From the NCBI GenBank assembly GCA_024637015.1, contig JAGXGE010000015.1:233241-297240 (forward strand): DNA of 64,000 bases, read 5' to 3'. This DNA comes from Aequorivita sp. (GTDB lineage Bacteria > Bacteroidota > Bacteroidia > Flavobacteriales > Flavobacteriaceae). This document shows, piece by piece, positions 25,761-33,811 of this stretch. The notes beneath the pieces were generated by a model that saw only the letters and a list, made by a program, of their open reading frames with translations, did no database searches and was not told the origin of the DNA. Numbering within the stretch: the stretch's first letter is position 1; each line of letters begins with the position of its first letter. The position numbers and the translations under genes were made by a program.

Positions 25761-26210
25761 TTATTCTCTTGCATGCATAGTTCTTCCTAGACCAACTAGC
25801 GTTGCAATAGCTACAACAAGCATTGCAATAGAAAGTGAAATCAAAGAAAATCCAACGACACCCTCTACCCATGGGGCTCCCTCTTGTCCGTTTGCCATTA
25901 TTCCTAACATTTTTCCACCGTTAAAAATCGCGGCAATAAGAATACCGATAAAATTGGCAAAAGTTCCGTAAACAGCTAACCAAAACGTTATTTTTAACCA
26001 GCGATTGGATAGATTGATTTTATGCCAAATTAATCCGAGAATTACCAATAACATTCCGTTTAGAACGCCTTCAATATGGCTTGAGACTCCCATTCTCGGG
26101 TTTTCAAAAATTGGAACTACCAATCCAACAATTAAACCAAATAAAAACAGCAGCACACCAAGGAAAATAAGTTTGTTCGATTGATGGTCTTTTAAGATTG
26201 AATTTTTCAT
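25761..26210 (-). CDS. Hydroxylaminobenzene mutase (HabA)-like membrane protein
   Basis: The protein has 149 residues and four hydrophobic helices. It shares with HabA-type proteins the first-helix GVLLFLFGLIVGLVVPIF, the signature NPRMGVSSHIEGVLNGMLL and a second pair of helices with FWLAVYGTFANFIGILIAA. HabA rearranges hydroxylaminobenzene to 2-aminophenol, but most relatives have never been tested, so the activity is uncertain. A nitroreductase gene lies 4.3 kb away on the other strand and could produce such a substrate. Confidence 0.75.
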   Translation of the reverse strand: MKNSILKDHQSNKLIFLGVLLFLFGLIVGLVVPIFENPRMGVSSHIEGVLNGMLLVILGLIWHKINLSNRWLKITFWLAVYGTFANFIGILIAAIFNGGKMLGIMANGQEGAPWVEGVVGFSLISLSIAMLVVAIATLVGLGRTMHARE

Positions 26211-26588
26211 AATTTTTAGGTTTTAGTATAGCTGCCATGATATATTCCACTTTAGCCATTGACTAAAAATATAAATTTTTAGAACAAACTCAAAACCAAC
26301 GCATTACAAAAAACCCTAAGACCAACCTGTTCATAGGGGCTAATGCCAAATATGATAATTTTACTAGCTTTAAAAGTGCGTAAAATGGCTTCTTGCTTTA
26401 AAATGAACCGATGCGAAGCGTATCCGTTTAGGGTGCACTTTTTCTGTTTTTTCTAAAGTAATTTAAACCCTGAATAAAAAATAAGCGCGTTGTAGGTCTT
26501 GTAAGATGCTACCTATTGAATTTCAGTTGCAGTAAAACCATAAAATAATTTGTTTAACTTTCGAAAGTGATTTTTTAACTAAATTAAA
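26211..26588. other. Intergenic stretch, nothing recognised
   Basis: This divergent intergenic region is AT-rich. On the minus strand TTTTG and TATATTTT are spaced by 17 bp and may be the promoter of the HabA-like gene. No small gene or hairpin was found. Confidence 0.4.
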
Positions 26589-27275
26589 ATGGCAACTACT
26601 GATCCGGTTTTAAGTAAAATGGACCAATATGTAGCAAAATGGAAATCAGCTCAGGATTCCCGCTATGTGTTTTTAAGCTGCTACTATTTAATGAGCTCCA
26701 ATATGATCTTGGCGCTTGAAAACAATGAATTTCACGATGAAATTTGGGTTAAAAAACTGCTGAATCACTTTGCAGACTATTATTTTAATAGCTTAACCTG
26801 CTACGATTGTGGCGACCTTACTCCAAAAGTATGGGAATATGCACATACGGCTACACTGGATAAGGACCTAAGTGAAATACAACTTTTAATATTAGGTGTT
26901 AACGCCCATATTAATTATGATTTAGTATTTGCATTATTCGATATGTTGAAACCGGAATGGGACGCGCTTTCAGATTTACAGAAAAAACAACGGTATCAGG
27001 ATCATTGCCATGTGAATAATGTGATCGCAAAAACGATTGACCGGGTTCAAGATGAAGTTTTGGAGCCTTTGAATCCAAATCTCGACTGGATCGATCGCTT
27101 ATTTGGTAGGGTAGATGAATACCTAATTTCAAGACTTATCACAAACTGGCGCGAGATGGTGTGGGAAAACGCACAACAAATCCTTACAATTGAAACCACA
27201 GAAAGTAGAGAAGTCTTTCGCCTAAAGCTGGAAAGGGACGTATTGCATCGGGGTGATGTAATAAGTATGCTCTAA
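26589..27275 (+). CDS. DUF5995-family protein
   Basis: The protein has 228 residues and no signal peptide. It is almost wholly helical and contains the family signature LLILGVNAHINYDLVFAL, with HVNNVIAKTIDRVQDE further on. The two histidines, in NAHIN and DHCHVNN, with surrounding acidic residues could bind a metal, which is a guess. The family has no assigned function. The gene stands alone with no co-oriented neighbour within 300 bp. Confidence 0.85.
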   Translation: MATTDPVLSKMDQYVAKWKSAQDSRYVFLSCYYLMSSNMILALENNEFHDEIWVKKLLNHFADYYFNSLTCYDCGDLTPKVWEYAHTATLDKDLSEIQLLILGVNAHINYDLVFALFDMLKPEWDALSDLQKKQRYQDHCHVNNVIAKTIDRVQDEVLEPLNPNLDWIDRLFGRVDEYLISRLITNWREMVWENAQQILTIETTESREVFRLKLERDVLHRGDVISML

Positions 27276-27727
27276 ATTAAATAGGGTCACTACTTGAGTA
27301 CGCATTTGTTCGGCCACTTCATAATTTCCAATAACCTAAAAATAACTCACTAAGCTCGCTTGTCCTGGGCTTGTTGAAGGAGTGGAAGCGGAGCTGCTTT
27401 TACTTTATACGTTTTTAATTTTGTCGATCTCCTTTTAATTCTGGCAGTTTTCCGTTCCGATAAACCAGATTGCATTTTTTTAACAATATGTTTCTGCAAA
27501 TAGTGTATTTTCGCCTTACTATATGGCTACAGGCTGCCATTATAAATACAAAATGTATCAAGTAGCTTCAAAAATAATTTATAAAAAGAAAACTTGCAGC
27601 TAATTCATTTTTTTTTTAATATTAAAAGGTAGGGTATTTCTAAATTTAAATGTTTTATTATTAAATAGACAAAAGTGAAATTCAGTTAATTTTTGCTATA
27701 TTTATATCAACTATTAAGTCAAATTAT
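27276..27727. other. Intergenic stretch with a diverged GGCTTGTTGAAGG repeat
   Basis: Apart from the repeat remnant near 27367-27384, nothing is recognised. The last 80 bp before the Tat lipoprotein are very AT-rich, with TTTTTGC and TATATTTATA near 27690-27712 as possible promoter parts. Confidence 0.4.
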
Positions 27728-28333
27728 ATGGAAAGAAGACACTTTATAAAAAAATCTGGGCAAGCGTTGTTAGCTGTTTCTACAATTTCTATTACTGGAG
27801 TGATAATTTCTTCCTGTTCCTCCGATGATTCAGATGATTTTTTCAATGATGGCTATTATGACAATGGCTATTACGACGACGGTTACTATGATGACGGTTA
27901 CTATGATGATGGCTATTACGATGACGGTTATTACGACGACGGTTACTATGATGATGGCTACTATGATGATGGCTACTATGATGACGGATACTATGGCGAT
28001 CCCCAAACAATTCGCGATATTTTAATTGCTTCCAATTGGAAAGTTGCGAGCTATATAGATAGTGGCGTTGATGAAACTTCAGATTACAATGGTTACACAG
28101 TTGATTTTAAAGTTAGCGATATAGTAACAGTAACAAACGGAAGCAATACTAATAATGGAAGCTGGGTCGTAAACAGCCTTGGCAATGAACTAACGTTGAA
28201 TTTTAATGGAATCCCTTTTGATGAGTTTAATGATGATTGGGACATTATAAGCGTGCTGCCAACAAGAATGGAACTTCGCAGTGTAAGCGGTGGTGGAAGC
28301 GGAACAGATATTCTAATTTTTGAAAAAATATAG
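27728..28333 (+). CDS. Tat-type lipoprotein with GYYDD repeats and a lipocalin-like C-terminus
   Basis: The protein has 201 residues. The N-terminus MERRHFIKKSGQALLAV has a twin-arginine motif (RRHFIK), a hydrophobic stretch and the lipobox IISSC, so it should be exported folded by Tat and lipidated. Ten pentapeptides GYY(D/G)(D/N) follow, then ~110 residues (ASNWKVASYIDSGVDETSDY, NGYTVDFKVSDIVTV, RMELRSVSGG) that resemble small lipocalin-like domains of Flavobacteriia. A strong terminator follows, so it is monocistronic. The acidic-tyrosine region suggests metal binding or surface adhesion, unproven. Confidence 0.85.
   Translation: MERRHFIKKSGQALLAVSTISITGVIISSCSSDDSDDFFNDGYYDNGYYDDGYYDDGYYDDGYYDDGYYDDGYYDDGYYDDGYYDDGYYGDPQTIRDILIASNWKVASYIDSGVDETSDYNGYTVDFKVSDIVTVTNGSNTNNGSWVVNSLGNELTLNFNGIPFDEFNDDWDIISVLPTRMELRSVSGGGSGTDILIFEKI
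27851..28000 (+). repeat. 15-bp coding minisatellite, ten units, encoding GYYDD
   Basis: Ten 15-bp units of the form GGY-TAY-TAY-GAY-GAY follow without interruption. Units differ mainly at third codon positions, so the peptide is better conserved than the DNA. Only the first (DN) and last (GD) units vary in residue. Confidence 0.95.
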
Positions 28334-28360
28334 TCTGTTTGTTATTGTTTATTTTGAATT

Positions 28361-28407
28361 GATTGGACATTTCTTTGAGCCTTTTCTGAAATGTCCAATC
28401 TTATTTT
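28361..28407 (+). terminator. Rho-independent terminator after the Tat lipoprotein gene
   Basis: GATTGGACATTTC at 28361-28373 pairs perfectly with GAAATGTCCAATC at 28388-28400 (13 bp), followed by TTATTTT. Confidence 0.92.
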
Positions 28408-28424
28408 AACCCCCCTTTTCTATT

Positions 28425-30491
28425 TTGAAAAACATTCTATTTCTTCACGATACTTTTTTGGAAACACCTCGCGGTGCCGAGCTTACTATTAAAGAATTGA
28501 TGGCGCTAGGCGAAACTAAAAATTATTCCGTCCAGGTCGATTTTTTGAAAAACCTTGAAGAAACAAAAAGTAAAATTTCAAAAGCAAATTTAGTAGTTTT
28601 AAACAGCACTTCCCGCTGCCATTTCGAGCTGGATTTAATAAATCACCTCCTATCACAGCCAGTTCCATACATAAAAGTTGAGTATGATTACAATTTCTGC
28701 GCACGCCGCAATATTCTTTGCACCGTAGATCATAACGTCCGCAGTTGTTGCAACCCAGACAAGTTTCACGTGTTTAGAAAACTGTTTGCCAAAGCTGCTT
28801 TAAATGTGTTTCAATCTCCTAAACATTACCAATCACATGTTGACTTTTATGGCGAAGCAGTTATCAAACATCTTATTATGCCACCCACGGTTGACGTCCT
28901 TAAATTAAGACCTTCAGAAAAAAAAGACGAAGAAACCATTCCTTTTTTTGGCGACTTGAATTTCTTGAAGGGTGGCCACGAATATGTAACCTATGCCGAA
29001 GAACACCCCAATTTAAACTTTAAGGTTTTTGGGAAAAACCGTTTGCGTCGTGAAATACCGAATAACATATCGTTTCATGAACCAATTCCTAACCAAGAAG
29101 TACTCGATATTCTTGGAAAAACAAAACAATTCATCTGTAAGCCTGTTTGGCCAGAGCCATCGGGAAGGCTCGCTGCAGAAGCATTTTTGTCTGGCTGCGA
29201 AATGCTTTCAAATGATAGAATCGGCACGTTTTCATTTGATTTTTATCCCAATAACATTGAAAAAGCAAAAGCTGAAATGCTCCAGGCACCAGAAAACTTT
29301 TGGAACGCCATTTCAGAAATCCTAAATACCTCCGGAAAAAATAAAAACCCAAAGCTCAAAAAAGTTCTGGTCTATAAAAGTTATGGTGGCTTAGGAGATA
29401 TTTTCTTCGCTATTCCCGCTATTTATAAATTGGCTGAGGTTTCTGAAGCGCTTCATTTTGCAGTTTCACCCAGATTGGTGGATTTTTTCAAAAGCCATTT
29501 AAAAGGCGTGACGGTTGTAAGTGAACCTGATGCTCGAAACAACGAATCAGAGTATGATCACATCTACGAATTGGGAAATTACCCCGCTTTTCGAGGCTAT
29601 GATTTACCGCACGCCCTGAAATATCCGACCCATAAAAAAGTTAAGCAACATGCCATTCAGCACTATATAGATACGGTTTCAAAATTGCATATTGATATAG
29701 ACAACCATTTGGAAGCTTATCCTTATTTTAAAAATAACAGGCAGAATTCAAACCCTTACTTTGTAGTGCATCACGGCGCAGGATTTTTACTGAAAATCTG
29801 GCCAACAGAAAAATATGCCGCTTTAATTGAAAAACTTGCTGTGCTTTTTCCAAAGTTGGATTGTAAAATTATTATGGGACCCGATGATCCAGATATCGCA
29901 CAATACTTTACCAAACCGATGCCCCATATTGAATTTATTACTGGAGGAATGACTGAGGTTGGTGAGGCGATGGCTGGAGCAATATTTCATATAGGAAACG
30001 ATGCTGGTATTACGCACGTAGCAGGTGCTTTCAATATTCCAACGGTTGGAATTTACGGCCCCACCGGTCCTGGAAGTTGGGGAAGCTTTGCGAAGCACAA
30101 CCAGCTTATTTGGGGCAAAAAAGGCGTTTGCAACCTCAAATGCAATTATGACGTAATTTTAAACTGCTCTCATAGAATTTGTTTAACATCTGTTACAGTA
30201 AATAGGGTTTTGGAAGCGCTTTACAAAGTTTTGCAGGAAGCATATCCAGAAGATAGTTCACAGCTTATGCTGAATCCACAAGCCGTGATGGAGTTTGGAA
30301 AAAAAGATTGTTTAATTAAGTTGGGAGAATATGAATTGCTCTTGGAGTATCATAGCAATGGGATGCGGACAGATGTGGAAACTTTACTTTCCTTGGAAAC
30401 TTCGGCATTACCAAAAGCGGGAGACTTGAAAATGGTAGCCGATGTATTGGTGCAGCAAAAAATTATTTTTAAAGTTCCCTCATTCAGCTAA
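28425..30491 (+). CDS. Two-domain glycosyltransferase: GT4-like N-half and GT9 (heptosyltransferase-like) C-half
   Basis: The protein has 688 residues from a TTG start; an in-frame stop lies 18 bp upstream, so there is no longer form. Residues 1-~310 look like a GT-B enzyme (ILFLHDTFLETPRGAELTI, IPFFGDLNFLKGGHEY, WPEPSGRLAAEAFLSGCE). Residues ~320-620 match GT9: VYKSYGGLGDIFFAIPAIYK, FVVHHGAGFLLKIWPTEKYA, HIGNDAGITHVAGAFNIPTV and GIYGPTGPGSWG. A tail of ~70 residues is unassigned. Such a fusion may transfer two sugars in sequence onto a lipid or surface glycan. The gene stands outside any glycan cluster. Confidence 0.85.
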   Translation: MKNILFLHDTFLETPRGAELTIKELMALGETKNYSVQVDFLKNLEETKSKISKANLVVLNSTSRCHFELDLINHLLSQPVPYIKVEYDYNFCARRNILCTVDHNVRSCCNPDKFHVFRKLFAKAALNVFQSPKHYQSHVDFYGEAVIKHLIMPPTVDVLKLRPSEKKDEETIPFFGDLNFLKGGHEYVTYAEEHPNLNFKVFGKNRLRREIPNNISFHEPIPNQEVLDILGKTKQFICKPVWPEPSGRLAAEAFLSGCEMLSNDRIGTFSFDFYPNNIEKAKAEMLQAPENFWNAISEILNTSGKNKNPKLKKVLVYKSYGGLGDIFFAIPAIYKLAEVSEALHFAVSPRLVDFFKSHLKGVTVVSEPDARNNESEYDHIYELGNYPAFRGYDLPHALKYPTHKKVKQHAIQHYIDTVSKLHIDIDNHLEAYPYFKNNRQNSNPYFVVHHGAGFLLKIWPTEKYAALIEKLAVLFPKLDCKIIMGPDDPDIAQYFTKPMPHIEFITGGMTEVGEAMAGAIFHIGNDAGITHVAGAFNIPTVGIYGPTGPGSWGSFAKHNQLIWGKKGVCNLKCNYDVILNCSHRICLTSVTVNRVLEALYKVLQEAYPEDSSQLMLNPQAVMEFGKKDCLIKLGEYELLLEYHSNGMRTDVETLLSLETSALPKAGDLKMVADVLVQQKIIFKVPSFS

Positions 30492-30546
30492 AATTATTTT
30501 TTTTCAAAGTGGCTTTTACTATCTTCACTGCCCAATTTAAAAAAAA

Positions 30547-31101
30547 ATGATTTTAGAAACCATAAAGAATCGTCGCGCGGTTTTCCCTGCACAATATAAC
30601 AATCAGCCAATAACTAAGAAAGAAATTTCAACCATTTTAGAAGCTGCCAATTGGGCTCCAACCCATAAACGTACAGAACCTTGGCGTTTTAAAGTTTTTC
30701 ACGGCACATCACAAGTTGGTCTGGGAAAATTTATGGCCGAAACCTATAAACAGACTACGAATAATTTCTCAGAATTCACATACACTAAATTTATGGACAA
30801 CCCCGTAAAAGCGGGTTGTGTAATAGTTATTTGCATGCAACGTGACCCCAATGAAAGCCTCCCCGAATGGGAAGAGATTGCAGCCACAGCAATGGCCGTT
30901 CAAAACATGTGGCTCACGGCACAAGATATGGGCATTGGTGCCTATTGGGCCTCTCCAGGTATTCTGAAATATATGGATAAATTCATTCAAATGGAAGAGG
31001 GAGAGCAATGCTTAGGCTTTTTCTATTTAGGGAAATATGACGGCGAACTGCCAGCAGGAGTACGCAATACCGAAATAGACGAAAAGACCACTTGGGTCTA
31101 A
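30547..31101 (+). CDS. Nitroreductase-family FMN oxidoreductase
   Basis: The protein has 184 residues. Typical features are the start ETIKNRRAVFPAQYNN with the flavin-contacting Arg pair, AANWAPTHKRTEPWRFKVF, and MAVQNMWLTAQDMGIGAYWA. The family uses FMN and NAD(P)H to reduce nitro groups or quinones. It is most like the short YdjA-type branch. A terminator follows. Confidence 0.93.
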   Translation: MILETIKNRRAVFPAQYNNQPITKKEISTILEAANWAPTHKRTEPWRFKVFHGTSQVGLGKFMAETYKQTTNNFSEFTYTKFMDNPVKAGCVIVICMQRDPNESLPEWEEIAATAMAVQNMWLTAQDMGIGAYWASPGILKYMDKFIQMEEGEQCLGFFYLGKYDGELPAGVRNTEIDEKTTWV

Positions 31102-31123
31102 ATTCCCAGCCTTACAAATATTG

Positions 31124-31160
31124 AACCTCACAGAACATTAAGTACTGTGAGGTTTTTTTA
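31124..31160 (+). terminator. Rho-independent terminator after the nitroreductase gene
   Basis: AACCTCACAG at 31124-31133 pairs with CTGTGAGGTT at 31145-31154, followed by a run of T. Confidence 0.92.
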
Positions 31161-31166
31161 TAAATA

Positions 31167-31208
31167 ATATAACTAAAAGATTAGTTTAAACTAAATATTT
31201 AGTTATAT
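31167..31208. promoter_or_regulatory. Large palindromic operator of the BlaI-BlaR1 pair, overlapping a TAnnTTTG promoter box
   Basis: The outer arms ATATAACTAAA (31167-31177) and TTTAGTTATAT (31198-31208) are perfectly complementary, and the centre TTAGTTTAAACTAA (31181-31194) is a perfect 14-bp palindrome. Overall 18 of 21 positions pair. The box TATATTTG at 31204-31211 fits the Bacteroidota -7 element TAnnTTTG and overlaps the right arm, so a bound repressor would block transcription. The likely ligand is the BlaI protein encoded 43 bp downstream. Confidence 0.8.
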
Positions 31209-31212
31209 TTGA

Positions 31213-31250
31213 ACACTCATTACTCATTACTCATTACTCAATACTCAATC
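31213..31250. repeat. Heptamer array (TTACTCA) in the blaI leader
   Basis: ACACTCA, three TTACTCA units and ATACTCA, then ATC, fill the 5' leader between the promoter box and the blaI start. It is the same kind of 7-bp-period array as at 12580 and 25470, but with a different unit. Confidence 0.85.
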
Positions 31251-31616
31251 ATGAAACAACTAACAAAAGCAGAAGAAGATATCATGCAAATTCTTTGGAA
31301 TTTGGAAGAGGCAAATGTTGCTTCAATCATTGAAAAATTACCAGAACCGAAACCTGCGTACAACACAGTTTCTACGATTGTTCGAATTTTGGAGAGCAAG
31401 GATTTTGTCAATTATAGAAAAGAAGGTAGAGGACACGTCTATTTCCCAAAAGTGAAAAAGACTGAGTATAGCGATCAATCCTTGAACAAATTGATGGATG
31501 GCTATTTTCAGGGTTCTTTTAAAAGTATGGTGTCCTTTTTTATGAAGAAAAACGACATTAGCATCCAAGAAATGGAAAGTATTATGAATGAGATTAATTC
31601 TGAAAAATCTGAATAA
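31251..31616 (+). CDS. BlaI/MecI/CopY-family transcriptional repressor
   Basis: I use the ATG at 31251 (121 residues); the frame extends upstream only through the heptamer array. The protein has the winged helix MQILWNLEEANVASIIEKLP, KPAYNTVSTIVRILESKDF and the wing RKEGRGHVYFP, followed by dimerisation helices (QSLNKLMDGYFQGSFKSM). The family's repressors are inactivated by the BlaR1-type protease encoded next. The stop overlaps the protease start (TAATG). It most probably binds the palindrome at 31167-31208. Confidence 0.95.
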   Translation: MKQLTKAEEDIMQILWNLEEANVASIIEKLPEPKPAYNTVSTIVRILESKDFVNYRKEGRGHVYFPKVKKTEYSDQSLNKLMDGYFQGSFKSMVSFFMKKNDISIQEMESIMNEINSEKSE

Positions 31617-33034
31617 TGATACATGCCATTATACAAATTCTCGCTTTTCAAATACTGTTTTTGGCAGTATATGACCTCTTTCTGAAAAAGGAAACGTTTT
31701 TCGGATTAAACAGAATCTTTTTGCTGCTAACCCCAATTTTGGGCTGCGTATTGCCTTTTATAAGTATTGGCTATATCCAACAGAACATTCCCCAAGAATA
31801 TATAGTAGAATTGCCAGCAGTAATAATTGGGGGCAACACTTCAGACACAATTTCAAGCGGACCTTCGTTCTGGCTTTTAAGTTTATTGAATTTTTGGTTA
31901 ATGGGAAGTGTGATAAGCGCACTTCTTTTCTGTCGAAAATTATACAAAATCGCAAAACTCAAATATGCTGGAAACACCGAATATGTTCAAGGCTTTAAAT
32001 TGATAATACTTCCTAAAACAGATACCGCATTTTCCTTTTTCAACACTATTTTTTTGGGTGAAACCATTTCCGAAGAAAATAAAGCCAGCATTATTGCACA
32101 CGAAAAAATACACATTCAGCAAAGCCATTCTTTAGATCTGCTATTTTTTGAAATGCTCCGCATTTTCTTTTGGTTCAACCCAATGGTTTATCTATATCAA
32201 AACCGTATGGCCACGCTTCATGAGTATATTGCCGATGCTAAGATTGCCGCAGAAAAAGATAAAAAACAATACTATCAAAATTTGCTTTCAGAAGTGTTCC
32301 AAACAGAAAAAATATCATTCATCAATACATTTTTCAATCAATCATTAATCAAAAAACGAATCAGTATGTTACAAAAATCAAAATCACGAAAAACCGCACA
32401 GTTAAAGTATTTACTGCTATTGCCAGTAATCTGTGGCATGTTAATATACACTGCTTGTAGCAATGACCCAAGAGCCGAGGAAACACAAACTGTCCAGCAG
32501 TCAGATTCCGAAGTGATGAACAAAATTAACGAACTGGCCGAAGCCATTATGAAAAAGGGTGATATGACCCCAGAAGAAGAAAAAGCATTAAAGTTTTTAA
32601 CATCAGAATCTCAACCAGGCGATAAAGTTTATACTTCCCTTCAAGAATATTTGGATGAAACCAAAGAACAAAATGACGCGGACGTTACTTTTGCCGCAAT
32701 AGAAAAGGTACCTACCTTTCCGGGTTGCTCAGGTGACAATGAAGCCTTGAAGAAATGTTTCTCAGAAAGTATTAGTGCTTTTGTCGGGGAAAATTTCAAC
32801 ACAAAACTCGGGAAAGATTTGGGTCTTTTGGGTCTCCAACGTATCGCCGTTCAGTTTAAAATAGACAAGTCTGGAAATATTGTAGATGTAGAAGCTCGCG
32901 CCCCAAAACCAGAACTAGAAACCGAAGCCATTCGCATCATTAAAAAACTTCCACAAATGCAGCCCGGCGAACAAAAGGGCCAAAAAGTAGGCGTGCTTTA
33001 TTCTTTGCCTATTGTTTTTGATGTGGTGGAATAA
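31616..33034 (+). CDS. BlaR1-type M56 membrane metallopeptidase with TonB-like C-terminal domain
   Basis: The protein has 472 residues. Three membrane segments precede the zinc motif AHEKIH (His162, Glu163, His166), followed by LDLLFFEMLRIFFWFNPMVY and ATLHEYIADA with the third ligand. A fourth helix lies at ~265-283 (YLLLLPVICGMLIYTAC). The exported part has an acidic region and ends (from ~360) with a TonB C-terminal-like domain (VPTFPGCSGDNEALKKCF, IAVQFKIDKSGNIVDVEA, YSLPIVFDV). In place of the penicillin sensor of BlaR1 it thus has a TonB-like sensor or transducer. Confidence 0.93.
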   Translation: MIHAIIQILAFQILFLAVYDLFLKKETFFGLNRIFLLLTPILGCVLPFISIGYIQQNIPQEYIVELPAVIIGGNTSDTISSGPSFWLLSLLNFWLMGSVISALLFCRKLYKIAKLKYAGNTEYVQGFKLIILPKTDTAFSFFNTIFLGETISEENKASIIAHEKIHIQQSHSLDLLFFEMLRIFFWFNPMVYLYQNRMATLHEYIADAKIAAEKDKKQYYQNLLSEVFQTEKISFINTFFNQSLIKKRISMLQKSKSRKTAQLKYLLLLPVICGMLIYTACSNDPRAEETQTVQQSDSEVMNKINELAEAIMKKGDMTPEEEKALKFLTSESQPGDKVYTSLQEYLDETKEQNDADVTFAAIEKVPTFPGCSGDNEALKKCFSESISAFVGENFNTKLGKDLGLLGLQRIAVQFKIDKSGNIVDVEARAPKPELETEAIRIIKKLPQMQPGEQKGQKVGVLYSLPIVFDVVE

Positions 33035-33048
33035 TCTATTGTGTCCGG

Positions 33049-33106
33049 TCGAGCGCAGTCGAGACCTTATTAAAAGTCTGGAATTAAAATTCTCGGCTGT
33101 GCTCGA
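33049..33106. repeat. Inverted repeat TCGAGCGCAGTCGAGA after the blaR1-like gene
   Basis: TCGAGCGCAGTCGAGA at 33049-33064 and TCTCGGCTGTGCTCGA at 33091-33106 pair at 14 of 16 positions with a 26-nt loop. GC-rich arms of this kind are dispersed in Bacteroidota. It may be a mobile palindrome or a weak terminator. Confidence 0.65.
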
Positions 33107-33331
33107 ACAGATACTAAAAAATTCTTTTAGGCCCCTGTTCTAAATGATATAATAACTTTACTATTTAAGACATTGCCTTTCATCTGCCTATATATTAGTT
33201 TTTAAAACACAGACATCGACGGTATTCAGTACAGGTATATAACATCCCTGATTGACATTCCGCTTTGACTTTCAATTTAATCACGTATGTTTCAGTAAAT
33301 TTGTACTTTTCAAAGTAGAATATATTCTGAA

Positions 33332-33811
33332 ATGATAAAGCGTTTGCATTTTGTTTTTCTTTTGTTACTGGCAACTTCCTGCCAGTTCTTTGAGACCGAA
33401 AAAGTTTCCTCAGAAAAAATCTATAAAGAAGAAATGGAAACCATTGATTGGAAGGACGTAGACCGTTACCCTACCTTTTCAAACTGCAAAAATTCGTTGG
33501 AAAAACCGGAGCAGAAAGAATGCTTCATAAGCACTATAAGTTCACATTTGTACCAATCCATCAGCCACGAAGAAATGGTTGCAACCCGTGAGGTTTACGA
33601 TACCGTAAAAGTAAATTTTGAGGTGAGCAGCAGTGGTGAACTCTCAATTTTAGAAATAAAAATGGACACGGTACTGCAAAAAGAATATCCAAATTTAGAA
33701 AAGTGGATTCTGCAAAGTATCGATTCATTGCAACCTGTTGCTCCAGCTTATAAACGTGGCATTCCAGTGAAAACACAATTTACCTTGCCAGTTATTATTC
33801 AAACAAATTGA
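33332..33811 (+). CDS. Small lipoprotein related to the TonB-like domain of the BlaR1-type protein
   Basis: The protein has 159 residues with lipobox LLATSC at Cys17. The mature part mirrors the C-terminus of the preceding gene: VDRYPTFSNCKNSLEKPEQK with ECFISTISSHLYQ matches VPTFPGCSGDNEALKKCF, and VKVNFEVSSSGELSILEIK matches the FKIDKSGNIVDVE segment, ending TQFTLPVIIQ. Both cysteines are kept. It is probably a duplicated, now lipid-anchored copy. A TAAATTTG promoter box lies at 33296-33303. Confidence 0.8.
   Translation: MIKRLHFVFLLLLATSCQFFETEKVSSEKIYKEEMETIDWKDVDRYPTFSNCKNSLEKPEQKECFISTISSHLYQSISHEEMVATREVYDTVKVNFEVSSSGELSILEIKMDTVLQKEYPNLEKWILQSIDSLQPVAPAYKRGIPVKTQFTLPVIIQTN

Noticed and set aside
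27825..28025. Methionine- and threonine-rich frame inside the GYYDD gene
   Set aside because: It is the +1 frame of the 15-bp repeat; the main frame has signal peptide, lipobox and a C-terminal domain.
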